From: Pyrus communis
Lineage: Eukaryota > Streptophyta > Magnoliopsida > Rosales > Rosaceae
DNA: 64,000 nucleotides
Assembly: GCF_963583255.1 (NCBI RefSeq)
Contig: NC_084808.1
Location: 10,625,501 to 10,689,500 of the forward strand
Direction of reading: 5' to 3'
This document shows, in pieces, positions 1 to 10,554 of the stretch; within the stretch, counting starts at the first letter, position 1, and each line of letters opens with the position of its first letter. A program made the translations under genes and the position numbers. The notes below the pieces were generated by a model. The model was given only the letters and a program-made list of their open reading frames with translations. It was not told the DNA's origin and did not search any database.

Positions 1-1130
1 ACTAAGTACCCATATTTAAACCCCTCTCTTTCCCATTTCAACCGTGCTTTCATTTCTCCCCCAATTTCAGACTTTCTTCTTCTCCTTCCCCATTTCATCT
101 GTGCGTCCCCTTCTTCCTCCTTTTCATTTTTTCCTCAACTCCTTCCCCGTTTGCTTTGGATCACCAGTTTGAAGATCAACATTTTGAAGAACTCCAATTC
201 GAGGAGGAAGAGCTTGAAGGTGGTTCATTTTTAAATTATTATGATTATTAATTTTAGTTTCTATTTTGTATTCTAAATAGTTTTATGCTTAAATTGAAAA
301 TTTATTTTTGTTTCTTGGTTTTTAATTGTTTTTTTTGTATTTATGCATGTTGGATCTGAAGAGCAAGGACACTGGAAATCGCAGATCCATAATTTTTTAA
401 AGGTATAAAACCTGAGTTTAATCTATAGAGATTAGAGCCTTAATGTTGAAGTAGTAAAGTATTGGAGCACTGATCTGATGGCAAGCATGGCAGCATGGAG
501 TTGCTAGTATTATATATGGCACTATGGAGCTACAAAATATGTGGTCTTCGACAAAGGCAAGCACAGGAAAGCATGGAGGATGAATTTTTGTAAATTATAT
601 GGAATGTTAGATGTAAAACATTTGTATATTATGGCACTATTTTTCTTTTGAATTATTTTTATTATTGTTTGTTTTGGCCTAAAATTGAAATTTATTATTT
701 CGATTATATAATTTTTTTGAGTTATAATTATTTGAGAACGAATACAGAAACAGATTTCGACTTTTTTTTAAATTATTATTATCAAAGGTGGTGTCGCTTT
801 AAATCGTCACTAGTTTGCATATTTTATTTATTTAATTGTTCTCTAACGTCGCTTTAAACCGTCACTAGTTTGCATATTTTATTTAGTTAATTGTTGACTA
901 GCGTCGCTTTAAACCGACGTTAACATCAGCGTCGCTTTAAACCGACGCTGCGTAGTGGCGGATTAAGCGAACAAAGCGACGCTGAAGCCCTTTAGTGACG
1001 GTAGCAATGGCGTCACTATTCCAATCCGACATTGCAGTGTTTTATGTCGGATTTTTGCCAAATTTCCGACAGAAATCGGGGTTTCTTGTCGGTTTTTGGT
1101 CCGCCGGTGATAGCCTATATTGTAGTAGTG
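1..1130. mobile_element. Right-hand end of a CACTA (En/Spm) DNA transposon
   Basis: The sequence ending at 1130 reads TGTAGTAGTG, whose complement is CACTACTACA, the diagnostic terminus of CACTA-superfamily elements. Inside it lie many subterminal repeats, as is normal for this superfamily, where transposase binds subterminal motifs. The left end lies outside the window. Positions 1-230 are pyrimidine-rich and look like a transcript leader; the rest is AT-rich with no transposase domain, so this is probably a non-autonomous copy or only the non-coding end of a larger one. The 3-bp target duplication cannot be tested without the other end. Confidence 0.75.
795..985. repeat. CACTA subterminal repeats (GTCGCTTTAAAC motif)
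   Basis: The motif GCGTCGCTTTAAACCGACGC or close variants occurs at about 790, 848, 902 and 928, with a reversed partner (AAAGCGACGCTG) at about 973. Several copies are near-palindromic. Spacing of 25-55 bp just inside a CACTA terminus fits transposase-binding subterminal arrays. Confidence 0.7.
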
Positions 1131-1426
1131 AGAGACGATGGGAACATGACTGGTGGAGAGCCAAGACAGTTAACGGCGTTGAGTTCGGGGGATAAGGGGT
1201 GGCGGTCGTAGCCCCCACTGAAAAGAAAAGAGTTTGAAGTTTTTGACGATTATTGTCACCACGACCCTTAGGCTTGCGAAGGCCATGGTTAGAGACAAAA
1301 AACAAGAGGAAAAAAGAGGTGAGAGAGATATATTGGCAAAAAAAAAAGGGTAGTTGTGTTGTGAAATTGAGGATATGTGTGCATTGGAATGTAAAAGTAA
1401 ATATGACACAATATTTACAAGTAAGG

Positions 1427-1901
1427 TTCTAAAATACGCTAGGCGCTAGTCGGGTGGCTGGCTGGAGCCTAGGCAGACTGGAAGGATTTAAGTAAATCTA
1501 TTATATTTCGTGTAAATAAGTGTCTATTTATACTTAAAATATATATAATTTCATCATAAACTACAAAATAGAATGACATATATATTATGAAGTATTGGAC
1601 ATAATGAAAACATAGGGAACAAACATATAAGGTGTGTTCATTTAAGTATTCAACAAGGTTTTACAATTTATTGAAAATAAAATAAAATGCAAAATGAAAG
1701 CTATCTATTTTCTGTCTAAGTGAGTCAGAACCTAGTCGGTGCCTGGGCAGGTCTGGGTGGGCCTAAGCGGGTGCCTAAGCAGTCTAGGCGGGGGCCTAGA
1801 CCTTTCTTAATTTTCAAATGCCTAACCATTAATCGGGATGGTGACCACCCGCCTAATGCCTAGGTGGGGCCTAGGCGACGCTAGGCGGGAATTTTTAGAA
1901 C
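1427..1901. mobile_element. MITE rich in CTAGGCG motifs
   Basis: The element starts with GTTCTAAAA and ends with the complementary TTTTAGAAC. The ends continue into GC-rich inverted blocks (CGCTAGGCG and CGACGCTAGGCGGG) around an AT-rich core with no coding potential. It resembles a dispersed CTAGGCG-rich repeat family of dicots. The superfamily is not assigned. Confidence 0.6.
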
Positions 1902-1949
1902 AGTTTTTATGAAATTCAGCAAGTGTGCTTACGTCCTCGGGGCAACAGT

Positions 1950-2272
1950 TGTGCTTTCTTTTATTATTTGAAATAATGGGAGTACAAAAATAATTCTCAC
2001 TATTTTTTTCTCTATCTCACTAGCCTTGGCATAGCTAACATGAATTTCTCTATTTGTTGTTGTGTTCTTCAATGATACAAATATCTCTTTATATAGAGGT
2101 TTTGATCCAATACCTCTTTAAATGTATGAAGCGAACTTTACATGCCAAAATAGTAAAAAAACCAAACTTATACTATTTAAGCCTACAATCTTAGCCTACA
2201 AACTTGACTTCATTTCTTCCATCTCTAGTCAAATGATTTAGCCATTTACACAAGTTTACAACACTCCCCTCA
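1950..2272 (-). mobile_element. Degraded copia-type 3' LTR plus polypurine tract
   Basis: Read on the minus strand, 2272-2261 is a purine tract (GAGGGGAGTG core) followed by an LTR-like start TGTAAACTTG at 2260. A TATA-like CTATATAAAG lies on the minus strand near 2090-2100. This is the arrangement of the 3' end of an LTR element pointing left. The far LTR end is not clear; about 1950 is an estimate. Confidence 0.45.
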
Positions 2273-3770
2273 GATGCCCATATATCAATATCGGTTGCCT
2301 CATTAGAACCTTGCTAGGAAAAACCCAGTGGGAAAAAATCGAAGCAAAGGAAAAAAGTACAATATGCATGTGTGTTGGATACTCCTCTTGATGTGTATCT
2401 CTCATTGATTCCGCATTCTCCAATCTGATGATTAATAAATAGGCGTAATCCGATAACACACACCAACTTCTGAAATGTTTTGGTAGGGATTTGGTGAATA
2501 GGTATGCCAGATTATCGTTGAAACATATTTGTTTGACTTTAACTTACTTTAGCCTTCTGAAACTCATGTCTACTGAAAAACTTTGGAGATATGTATTTCT
2601 AAGAGATGAAGATGTAGCAACAAATGTTTTCTTTGTTGAGCGTTGTATGATCAATTTATTTCTATATGTAAATATAAATCCTTTCTATGAGCGATATGTA
2701 TACAGGCTATTCAAATTTTGCTTGCCCAATCAGATTATGGCTTAGTGAATTCATTGGAATAGAACCAACACATGTCTATAATTTCTTGGAGATATCAATA
2801 GATAAGCTTCATTTTGTTTGAATACCCATATGTTGGTATTATGCTTCATAGAAAATGTAACATCTGATTCAGTATATTATGCTAAATAGAGTAAGGTACA
2901 TACTTCACTAAGATATGATGCTTATGAAACAAGTATCCGTTCATCATTTTCCTCATGACGATGGATGATCTTTCTTAGTGTCTAAATATTGACTAATCAT
3001 TTGAGTGTTCAACTCAATGATCTTCAAACCACATGGTTCTTTAATACCATAAATCTTTTGATGGATAAGAATCGTGTTGGCATATTGTTTGATCTACAGC
3101 TCGAGACAATATTCTTCTCCACACTTTATAATCTTTTTAGACTCTTTAGGAGTCCCGATCTAACAACTCTTGCAAGAGATTTATATGTTGCAAAAATATC
3201 ATGATGAAAATACTCACTAAGGCAATTTATACCATCCATTGGTATTGAGTACATAATTTGTATTTTACGTTCCAGGGTTTGCTTTAAACAATTTGAATCC
3301 TTTAGGGATTTTATACATTGCATGACACATTCTCCCTTGAAATTTATACATAACAATTTGCTTTTATGTAAACTTGAGGGAATTACTTATGGAGATATGC
3401 TTTGACATTTCATAAGCCTTCATATAATATATAATTCTCCATTCAAATGAACAAGTTAGGTACTAAATGAAAATTAAAACTTTTCAGCTTTTGAGGACAA
3501 TGGGGGAACACAGAAGCTTAACCCCAATCTTTCCGGCTTAGCCGAACTTCTCACCTGGTATGTCCTGAATGACCAACTAGGGGAATCCTGGAGTAACTGA
3601 AGGATATTATGAACTCGCTAGGCCTCAGAACAAGGGTGGTGATCCAACAGGTATCAAACACATGCTTGTTTGTTTCGTGAAGGGGTCAACTCCGAAAGCC
3701 AACTTTTGTTTGGCATAACCTTCTTCTAGGGCAGTCGATGCATCTATTACATCGGATTAACCGTTGTAAG
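2273..3770. other. Non-coding remnant, AT-rich, no gene recognised
   Basis: This stretch follows the LTR-like end at 1950-2272 and is probably the eroded interior of the same element. No reading frame longer than about 80 codons occurs and none shows a recognisable domain. Only short, interrupted frames are visible. Confidence 0.4.
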
Positions 3771-4127
3771 TTTGAAAACATAATCTTTTAGAGGATGAAG
3801 GAAGATGAACGATTCAGATGGTTGATATTATGTTTAGGGTTTTACCATTAGTGAAAATATTGCTCGAAGTTATTTGGAGTTTATAAAGTCTCTAGAAACT
3901 ACATAATATTGACTTATATTTTAGTTAACCATAAATATTGGAATGTGATATCACCGATATGAATCGTTCATTTTTCACTAATGAGTCAATGTTATGTAGT
4001 TTATCGAAACTTTATAAACTTCAAGTAACTCTGAGCAATATTTTCGCTAACGGTAAAACTCTAAACATAATATCAACCATCTGAACGTTTATCTTCCTAC
4101 ATCCTCTAAAAGATCATATTTTCAAAA
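3771..4127. mobile_element. Foldback MITE with arms of about 140 bp
   Basis: The left arm (3771-3913) and right arm (3984-4127) are inverted copies, with roughly 85-90% identity by eye over almost their whole length. A short AT-rich loop of about 70 bp separates them. Both ends carry TTTGAAAA followed by the CTTTTAGAGGATG block. There is no coding capacity. The transcript would form a long hairpin, a typical source of 24-nt small RNAs. Confidence 0.75.
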
Positions 4128-4329
4128 AAAGAAAATCTAAAAGAAAACACTTCTACAATACTCCCTTCACTTTGCATATCTTTGAACATTTGAAATATAA
4201 CTTTCTTCATTTTGCTTATCCTTGAACATTTGATATTTTGTAATGTACTAATATTTTTTCATTAGGCTCTTATTTTGGGGTATGTAATACTTGAAAGGCA
4301 AATGTGTTTTTATGTTTTAAAGTAGTATT

Positions 4330-5133
4330 TGACACACCTTGACCTGAAATGTCCATTAAGACTCCGAATCAAGTTGTGTTGGCCGACACCTGGAAGGTGG
4401 CGAAGCCATAAAGTGTAATGATGTGGAAAATGTGAATAAATTTAAACCTAAGAGTGCCTAAATACCAGAGTGCGCTAGTGAGCAGGTATGCACCCACTTC
4501 ACATATGTTGTTAGAGCATAAGTAAAGTACAGTAGTGTGGGTAAGGATCATACCCTCAGAGGTAGTCACTTATATTGAGATTTGCCAAGAATCCTCATTG
4601 ATACAATTGTTCAGCCGTTACAACCTGGAGGGGCGCAAAACAGAAAACGTGAGTGGGCAAAAACAAAGTTTTGAAAACACATTTCACTTTTCAAATATAA
4701 TAATCCCTCACCGTAAAACCTGTATAATTTCCTAGAAAATGATAGTATATACGTACATAAGAATCATGCTCAAAGCGGTGGAAATATGCCATGTCAATTA
4801 TCTCTGAATTAAACATGTAAGCCAGATGGAATAAATCAATGTAAAATGATATGTCAACCAAAGTCACTTAACGTGAACTGGACAGCTGAACCTATAGCTC
4901 ATCCATCCAGTCGGAGTCACCTAATGTGACCTGTACGGCTGACCCTCATCCATCAATAGTACTGTGTCAGCCGGAGTCACCTAATGTGACCTGTATGGCT
5001 GACCCTCATCCATCAATAATATTGTGTTAGCCGTACAGGTCACGTTAGGTGACTCTGGTTGACATGGTACTATTAATGGATGAGGTTCAGCCGTACAGGT
5101 CACGTTAGGTGACTCCAGCTGTGGGATGTTACA
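4330..5133 (-). mobile_element. Gypsy-type 3' LTR (minus) with polypurine tract
   Basis: On the minus strand the LTR begins TGTAACATCCCAC at 5133 and ends GGTGTGTCA at 4330, giving TG...CA ends and about 804 bp. Immediately upstream of its start is a clear purine tract, TTAAGGGGGGTGGAT (5148-5134), so this is the 3' LTR of a leftward element. The layout is typical of Ty3/gypsy chromoviruses. The interior of the element is missing, since a Cassandra fragment follows at once. The LTR is related to the solo LTR at 8039-10324: the ends and the GTCACGTTAGGTGACTC motif are shared. Confidence 0.6.
4862..5119. repeat. Tandem and palindromic GTCACSTTAGGTGACTC repeats inside the LTR
   Basis: A unit of about 85-95 bp containing GAGTCACCTAATGTGACC and a CATCCATCAATA spacer occurs in direct orientation at about 4913 and 4975. 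It then occurs inverted at about 5036 and 5090, so the block is a large imperfect palindrome centred near 5030. The core motif is itself a dyad (GTCACCTAA...TTAGGTGAC). Confidence 0.75.
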
Positions 5134-5159
5134 ATCCACCCCCCTTAAGAGCCCTACAT

Positions 5160-5453
5160 CCTCGTCGGCACACTTCCGGCCAAGGGAGTGGATCCTGTAA
5201 GCCTTATATGTATATTTCCATCTCTACCTAGCACGAGACCTTTTAGGAACTCACTGGCTTGGATTCCATAGGAACTCCGAAGTTAAGCAAGTTTGCGTGA
5301 GAGCAATCCTAAGATGGGTGACCTACCAGGAAGTTCTCGTGTAAGTTCCCAGAAATAAAACTGTAAGGGCGTGGTAGGGGCCTAAAGCGAACAATATCGT
5401 GCTACGGTGGAGTCGAGCCTGGGATGTGGTGGGGGCCGGGGCCGGGATGTGAC
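5160..5453 (+). mobile_element. Cassandra-type LTR (5S-bearing TRIM element)
   Basis: The block from GGGAGTGGATCCTGTAAGCC (about 5184) to GGGATGTGACA (5452) matches my memory of the LTR of Cassandra, a short non-autonomous LTR element whose LTR carries 5S rRNA sequence. The usual first bases, TGTAACATCCCACATC, are altered or replaced here, so the 5' boundary is approximate. No complete internal domain or second full LTR is present. A 3' fragment of the same LTR lies at 6323-6430. Confidence 0.7.
5257..5341 (+). ncRNA. 5S rRNA-derived segment inside the Cassandra LTR (not a functional 5S gene)
   Basis: About 85 nt resemble the 3' two thirds of plant 5S rRNA: GAACTCCGAAGTTAAGC (5272-5288), a GAGAGCAAT block, and GATGGGTGACC (5313-5323) followed by an AAGTTCTCGTG match. 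These cover the A-box and C-box of the RNA polymerase III internal promoter. Several substitutions from the consensus are visible (for example AAGATGGG for AGGATGGG), so transcription from this copy is uncertain. Confidence 0.75.
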
Positions 5454-5544
5454 AATTTAGATCTATACCCATTTGGGGTCTTGACATAGACAGGGTTCGC
5501 CGGAAAAGTGGTCTAAAAATGGCCAAATGGTCACTGGTCCAAGA

Positions 5545-6175
5545 CGAAGCCATAAAGTGTAGTGATGTGGAAAATGTGAATAAATTTAAACCGAAAAGTC
5601 CCTAAATACGAGAGTGCACTGTGAGCGAGAATGAACCCATTTCACACGTGACGTTAGAGCATAAGTAAAGTAGAGTAGAGTGGATTAAAAATCATACCAT
5701 TGGAGGTAATCTCCAATACCAAGACTTGCCACAAATCCTCGTTGATACGAAAACTCTGCTTCTAGAACTTGGAGGGATAAAAACAAGAGTAAGTGGGCCT
5801 GAAAATAAAACTTTAATAAAGACCTTTTAAACGATATAACCCCTTGCTGTAATACTTGTATAGCTTCCAGGAAATCATACTACACATAAGTATGAAGTTA
5901 AATGTAAAATCAACATTAAAGAATATTCCAAATCACCACATATCGGCAACAACATAATAAATCAAGTGTTCAGCAATCTATGATAACCCATGAGTCGGAG
6001 TTACCTATCATTGGAACCTGTACAACAGTGTCAAAGTTACCTATCATTGCAACCTGTACGACAGTGTCGGAGTTGCCTATCATCACAACCTATACGACAA
6101 TGTCGGAGTTGCTTATCATTGCAACCTGTATGACAATGTCAGAGTTGCCTATCATTGCAACCTAAAGTTATTGTA
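5545..6175 (-). mobile_element. Second, truncated copy of the reversed gypsy LTR
   Basis: From GAAGCCATAAAGTG (5549) onward this parallels 4394 onward for several hundred bases, including the TTAGAGCATAAGTAAAGTA block, with moderate divergence. It lacks the terminal bases seen at 4330. The two copies flank the Cassandra LTR at 5160-5453. Confidence 0.6.
5994..6163. repeat. 36-bp tandem repeat, about 4.7 copies
   Basis: The unit begins GTCGGAGTTACCTATCATTG and ends CTGTACAACAGT. Five successive units start about 36 bp apart from 5994 and differ by only a few bases each. Because 36 is a multiple of three, one frame stays open and reads as a repeating 12-residue peptide. That is a by-product of the array rather than evidence of a gene. 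Confidence 0.85.
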
Positions 6176-6322
6176 CTAAAATTAAAACCAAACATAGACT
6201 ATTTTCTCCTACACACTCGTTGCGTTACGTACCCCGAAGATGAACATGTAGTATCTTTGGGTTGAGCCCAGACAAGTAAGTCATTCTATGTTAGAGTTTG
6301 TATTTGCTTATTTAGTTAGTTA

Positions 6323-6430
6323 GAAACAAAACCGTGAGGGCGTGGTCGGGGCCCAAAGCGGACAATATCGTTTTACGGTGGAGTCCAGCCTGGGATGTGA
6401 TGGGGGCCTGGGGCGAGATGTGATGTGACA
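6323..6430 (+). mobile_element. 3' fragment of a Cassandra LTR
   Basis: GAAACAAAACCGTGAGGGCG through GATGTGACA repeats the last third of the 5160-5453 LTR. It lacks the 5S-like part. Either it is the second LTR of a disrupted element or it is an independent fragment. Confidence 0.65.
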
Positions 6431-7639
6431 GTATTTATGTGATAATGTGGTATGTTTATACTAATTTAGTATTATGTTTTTCATTTGATTATTTATTGGT
6501 TTAAAATATATTTTCTTTTACAAGTAACAGGTCGGGTCATATTACCCTTGATTTTAACGAGTATTATATGAGATGATCCGTTAAGATATTGAGTAAGACA
6601 CCAAAACAACACGAATAGGAAAAACATGACACGAATGCCAAGTTAAAACACTATTTATTCTACAATGTGATTATGACCCGACCAATTGTGCTACAAGTCA
6701 CTTGGCAAATGAGAGAGCTTTGTGAGAAATTTGTCTGATGAGTTTCCTTTTTAATTTTTTCAAGAATACATGAGAAATTAAAGGAGTTTTAACGAAAAGC
6801 CCACAATACTATTCACTTTAACGAAAAACCACATTTTTACACTAAAAAGTCAATCTTGGTACTATTCACCTTACCCTTTATTTTGTCTTTATCGATAAAT
6901 CTCAAAGTTTTTAAGCCATTTTCATTAGTTTTCCTTTATTTTACTTGATAGATTTTGATTTTTCGTATAAAAATATATTTAAATTAAAGGGGTGTAATCA
7001 AACTACCATTCATAAGATTAGAACTTATTTCTCTTAGTTAAAAGTTGAGAAAAATATCACTAGATAAGTGTAATTGATCATAAATACATAAACTGAAATC
7101 TGATTGCTAAAGTATCCCAGTCCTTCATAACCTAAAATTTAAAATTTTGAGGAATGGTGATTTTGTTTGAGAACAAGTTAACCTGATATAAGGAGTAATG
7201 CACCAAAAAAGCAATCACAAAAAACAACGGTCCTAACACACCAGATAAATCGTACTACATAGTATGCTATTGGTAGGCTGAATAGGTTCTGCCAACGTTG
7301 GAAAGGCTAAGAACGAATTGGCCATATAAGAAGAAGAATTTTCTCCCCTCATAATCTCTCGCTCTTTCTCAGTTTGATTAGTGAAAAGGTTAGTTGAAAA
7401 TTTTCAACATAATTATTTATCTATCAAATATCGACGACATGACAATCAATAACTAACATAGTGATCGTTCTTGAAAGCCATTCATTTTAACAATGGACCA
7501 TTTTAGTCAATTTTCCAATAATTGAATATGATAGGAGTTTAATATCTGATAAAATACTGAACCTTAACTATTAATCTCGCATAGTACAATAATAATGTTA
7601 GAGTCTGATTTTATATATTGGACTCAAACTGACATCAAT
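6431..7639. other. AT-rich intergenic DNA with one MITE
   Basis: No reading frame with recognisable content and no LTR or terminal repeat pair was seen apart from the MITE at 6782-6934. Confidence 0.4.
6782..6934. mobile_element. Small MITE (GTTTTAACGAAAAG family)
   Basis: It starts GGAGTTTTAACGAAAAG and ends with the imperfect complement ATTTTCATTAGTTTTCC. The core has the ACTATTCAC...AAAAAGTCAAT pattern. A related copy lies at 31,027-31,175. Confidence 0.6.
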
Positions 7640-8038
7640 TATTAAGGAACGCCTTAGGAGTGTTTTGCAATGGAGGTTAATTGTTGCAAAGCAGTTTCTG
7701 TGTGTAAAGGCTTCTCATAGTAATAGGTAATTCAATCACCTTAAGTGAATAGTAACTACCTTTAATAAATAGTAATTGCCTATTGCATCTCCATCCCTAA
7801 ATTGAATAGCTTAGACAATTCGTATTAAAATATTAATATTTTTTTTATTATAAAATAATAAAATAATTTTATTTGTAATTTTGGATAGGATTTTTAACCG
7901 ATCTCGTCACGCCATATGTTATTATCCGAAAGTATAATTTTTGGTGATAGATTTCAATAAGATTTTTATCTCATTCCGTCGCGTCATGTGTCATTACCTG
8001 TTTAGAATCATTGAGGGTAGATTTTCGATAAGATTTTT

Positions 8039-10324
8039 TGTGACAGCCCGTCCCGAAATATTTGTATCGATGGCGTGAAATTACTAAAGTACCCTTGAAC
8101 GTTTGTCGTGTTGTGTGGTTTTACTTTGGATATGGACCATTTATGTTAAGTCCCTATCATTTTGGACCCAATTAGAACTTAATTTTTTGCGGTTTTTGGT
8201 TGGTGGTCAAGCTGGACCACACACACATACACACTCCCATGTACCATACACACAAACACTCAGACTTCTCTCTTCTCTCTCTCTGATTTTCTTCCATTTC
8301 CGTACAACCGTACGGACAAACCTTCAACCAACCATTTCAGGCACGAATCGAGGTTTTAAAGTTAACATTCAAACTCCTTGCAAGCCTAGGAGTTGATCCA
8401 TACCTTTGTCTGGACTTAAAACCTTCGAAAACCCTAGTTTCTCACGAGCCCCCATTTGGGTACTATTCATGCAATCGTAATCGTGAAGTTTTTGGATGTT
8501 TTTAAGCTTTTAGGGAGCTTTAGGACGTCTTCACGAAGCTTAGAGAAGAAAAAACAAAGTGTTTTGGACGTCGGCAAGTTGAGTTTGGCGAGTTTCAAGT
8601 TTGGCCGGATTATCGTGGGTTTTTCCGGCAAAATTTCGTTGTATTTAAGTCTTAAAAGTGGTAAGGTTTTGTTCTACTCGTTGTTAGCTTCATTTTGGTA
8701 CAAATTTCATGGTTTTTGGTTAAAAAATGAGAAAGATATGAAGTTTGTAAGTTTTTCGAGTTTCTGGTGACGCAAACGGCGGCTCCGGTGAGGATCACTG
8801 GAGAAGAAGAAGAATATTCAGTCAACTTTGATGGAATATACTAACGGCATAAGGTATATATAACGGTATATTCTATTTTTGGACGGAATATTCCCTAACG
8901 CCGTTAAGGTTTCTGTACGTGTGCCAGGCACGTGCTTGCGCGTGACCGGTGCGTGGGTGGTCAAAATTTTTTTCTAAAAATATGGGGATGTTCGTGGTGT
9001 TGAGTAGATCACGTTAGTATATTCAAACACCCTATTTGAGCAATGTTTGAGAAGTTGTTAGCTAGTTTTGTTTATGTGCTTTAAATTAACGTTTATATAG
9101 TTGTTTCACATATAGGTGAGACCTATCCTCAGGACGAGCACATTCAATCAAGGCTTGGGGACTAAGACCTTTCCACATACCAGTGAGTGGGCTTTTGGTT
9201 TTCAGTATATACCTATATACTTGGTATTTTTCCCATAAAATGAATTTGAATGATTATACGTCTTGAAATGCCATGCAAGGTATCTGTCTATTTTACTCAT
9301 GCCTTAGTAGTTGCATATACTTATGATTGGTGCTGCGGATGCACAGGTAAGTTTATAGATTATGGTTGTGAGATTGATGATTATGTGAGATGTGTTGAGA
9401 ACTCATAAACCTGCACCCCGGTGTTAGTGCTCTCGCCTAGAGTTAAGGCACAGTCTTTCACGTGATGTTCACCTCCCGCACCATACGCTCATCTTGGATC
9501 CAAGTTAGGTGCACAGTCCTGTCGTACAAACCACTATAGGTGGTTCCAACTCGTAGGTGACCCGCGATTATTCGCACAGTCTTCACGTGATCGTAGCACT
9601 TGAGCTTATTTAATTACACCCAGTCCTGTCGTACAGACCACTTTAGGTGGTTCCAACTCGTGTGCAGGTATATTTGTTAAGATGTGGATTTGAGCTATAC
9701 AGGTCACGTTAAGTGACTCCGACTAGATGGATGAACTCTAGATTCAGCCGTACAGGTCACGTTAGGTGACTCCGGCTGACAGATCATTTGCATTGATTTA
9801 TATCACTTGGTTTACATATTTTTATGCTAAGATATTCGACATGGCATATTTGTGAATTTTACTATTCTGTGCATGGTTGTGGTATAGATATGTATTTTAT
9901 TTTATGGGAAATTATATAGGTTTTACGGCAAGGGGTTAGAACTTTTGAGAAATGAAATGATTTTAAAAAGCTTTGTTTTGCCCACTCACACTTTCTTTTG
10001 CGCCTCTCCAGGTTCTAGTTAGGAGTGCTTTTTGGTGGCTTGTGAGGAATCCACGGTAGCTCTGACAGATTATCACCATTGTACGGTCACCTTTGGGTGT
10101 TGTATAATTAGTATTTGTCATGCTGGACTGCACTTAGGCTACTTATGCTCTGGTTGTGTTATCACACTTAATCTCGCACTAGCATGTTATCTTAGCTAGT
10201 ACTGCTAGTAGTTTGTTTTTATTTATTTGCATTATTATTATTATTATTGCTTTCGCATTGTGCACATGGCTACGTCACCCTTATGTGACGGCCAGCATGC
10301 CTTGATTTCGATCAGGGTGTGCCA
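8039..10324 (+). mobile_element. Solo LTR, 2,286 bp, with 5-bp target duplication
   Basis: The unit begins TGTGACAGCCCGTCCCG and ends GGTGTGCCA, so it has TG...CA ends. It is flanked by TTTTT on both sides (8034-8038 and 10,325-10,329). The flanks join into the module GATAAGATTTTTAACC found elsewhere in the Harbinger sequence, which supports a clean insertion. No internal coding domain or second LTR is seen, so it is most simply a solo LTR left by unequal recombination. Its 3' third resembles the reversed LTRs at 4330-5133 and 5545-6175. Apparent frames inside it carry no domain. Confidence 0.75.
9440..9780. repeat. Repeated dyad motifs inside the solo LTR
   Basis: CAGTCCTGTCGTACARACCA followed by CTWTAGGTGGTTCCAACTCG occurs twice (about 9515 and 9622). 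Each contains the dyad ACCAC...GTGGT. The GTCACGTTAGGTGACTCCG motif occurs at about 9702 and 9755, the same dyad as in the 4862-5119 palindrome. Confidence 0.7.
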
Positions 10325-10554
10325 TTTTTAACCAGTCTCGTCACCCTACGTGTCACTGTTTTTTTAGAATCTTTGAGGATAAATTTCGATAAGATTTTTA
10401 ATGAATCACGACGTGCCATGTGGCATTATCTACAACCTAATCTTTTCTTTTTTCTCCATATAACCCACCATCCATCATAAGAAATCACACACCAAAATCA
10501 AAATCTCTCAAATCTATATCTATCTTCATAGTTTATAAATCTTGACTTCTTACA

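Noticed and set aside
5257..5341. Functional 5S rRNA gene
   Set aside because: Only part of 5S is present with many substitutions, and it lies in an LTR.
5994..6163. CRISPR-like array
   Set aside because: The units are contiguous with no unique spacers, and the DNA is clearly plant nuclear.
8103..8770. Two frames of 97 and 104 codons inside the solo LTR
   Set aside because: No domain, no conserved start, and they lie in LTR sequence with TA-rich and simple motifs.
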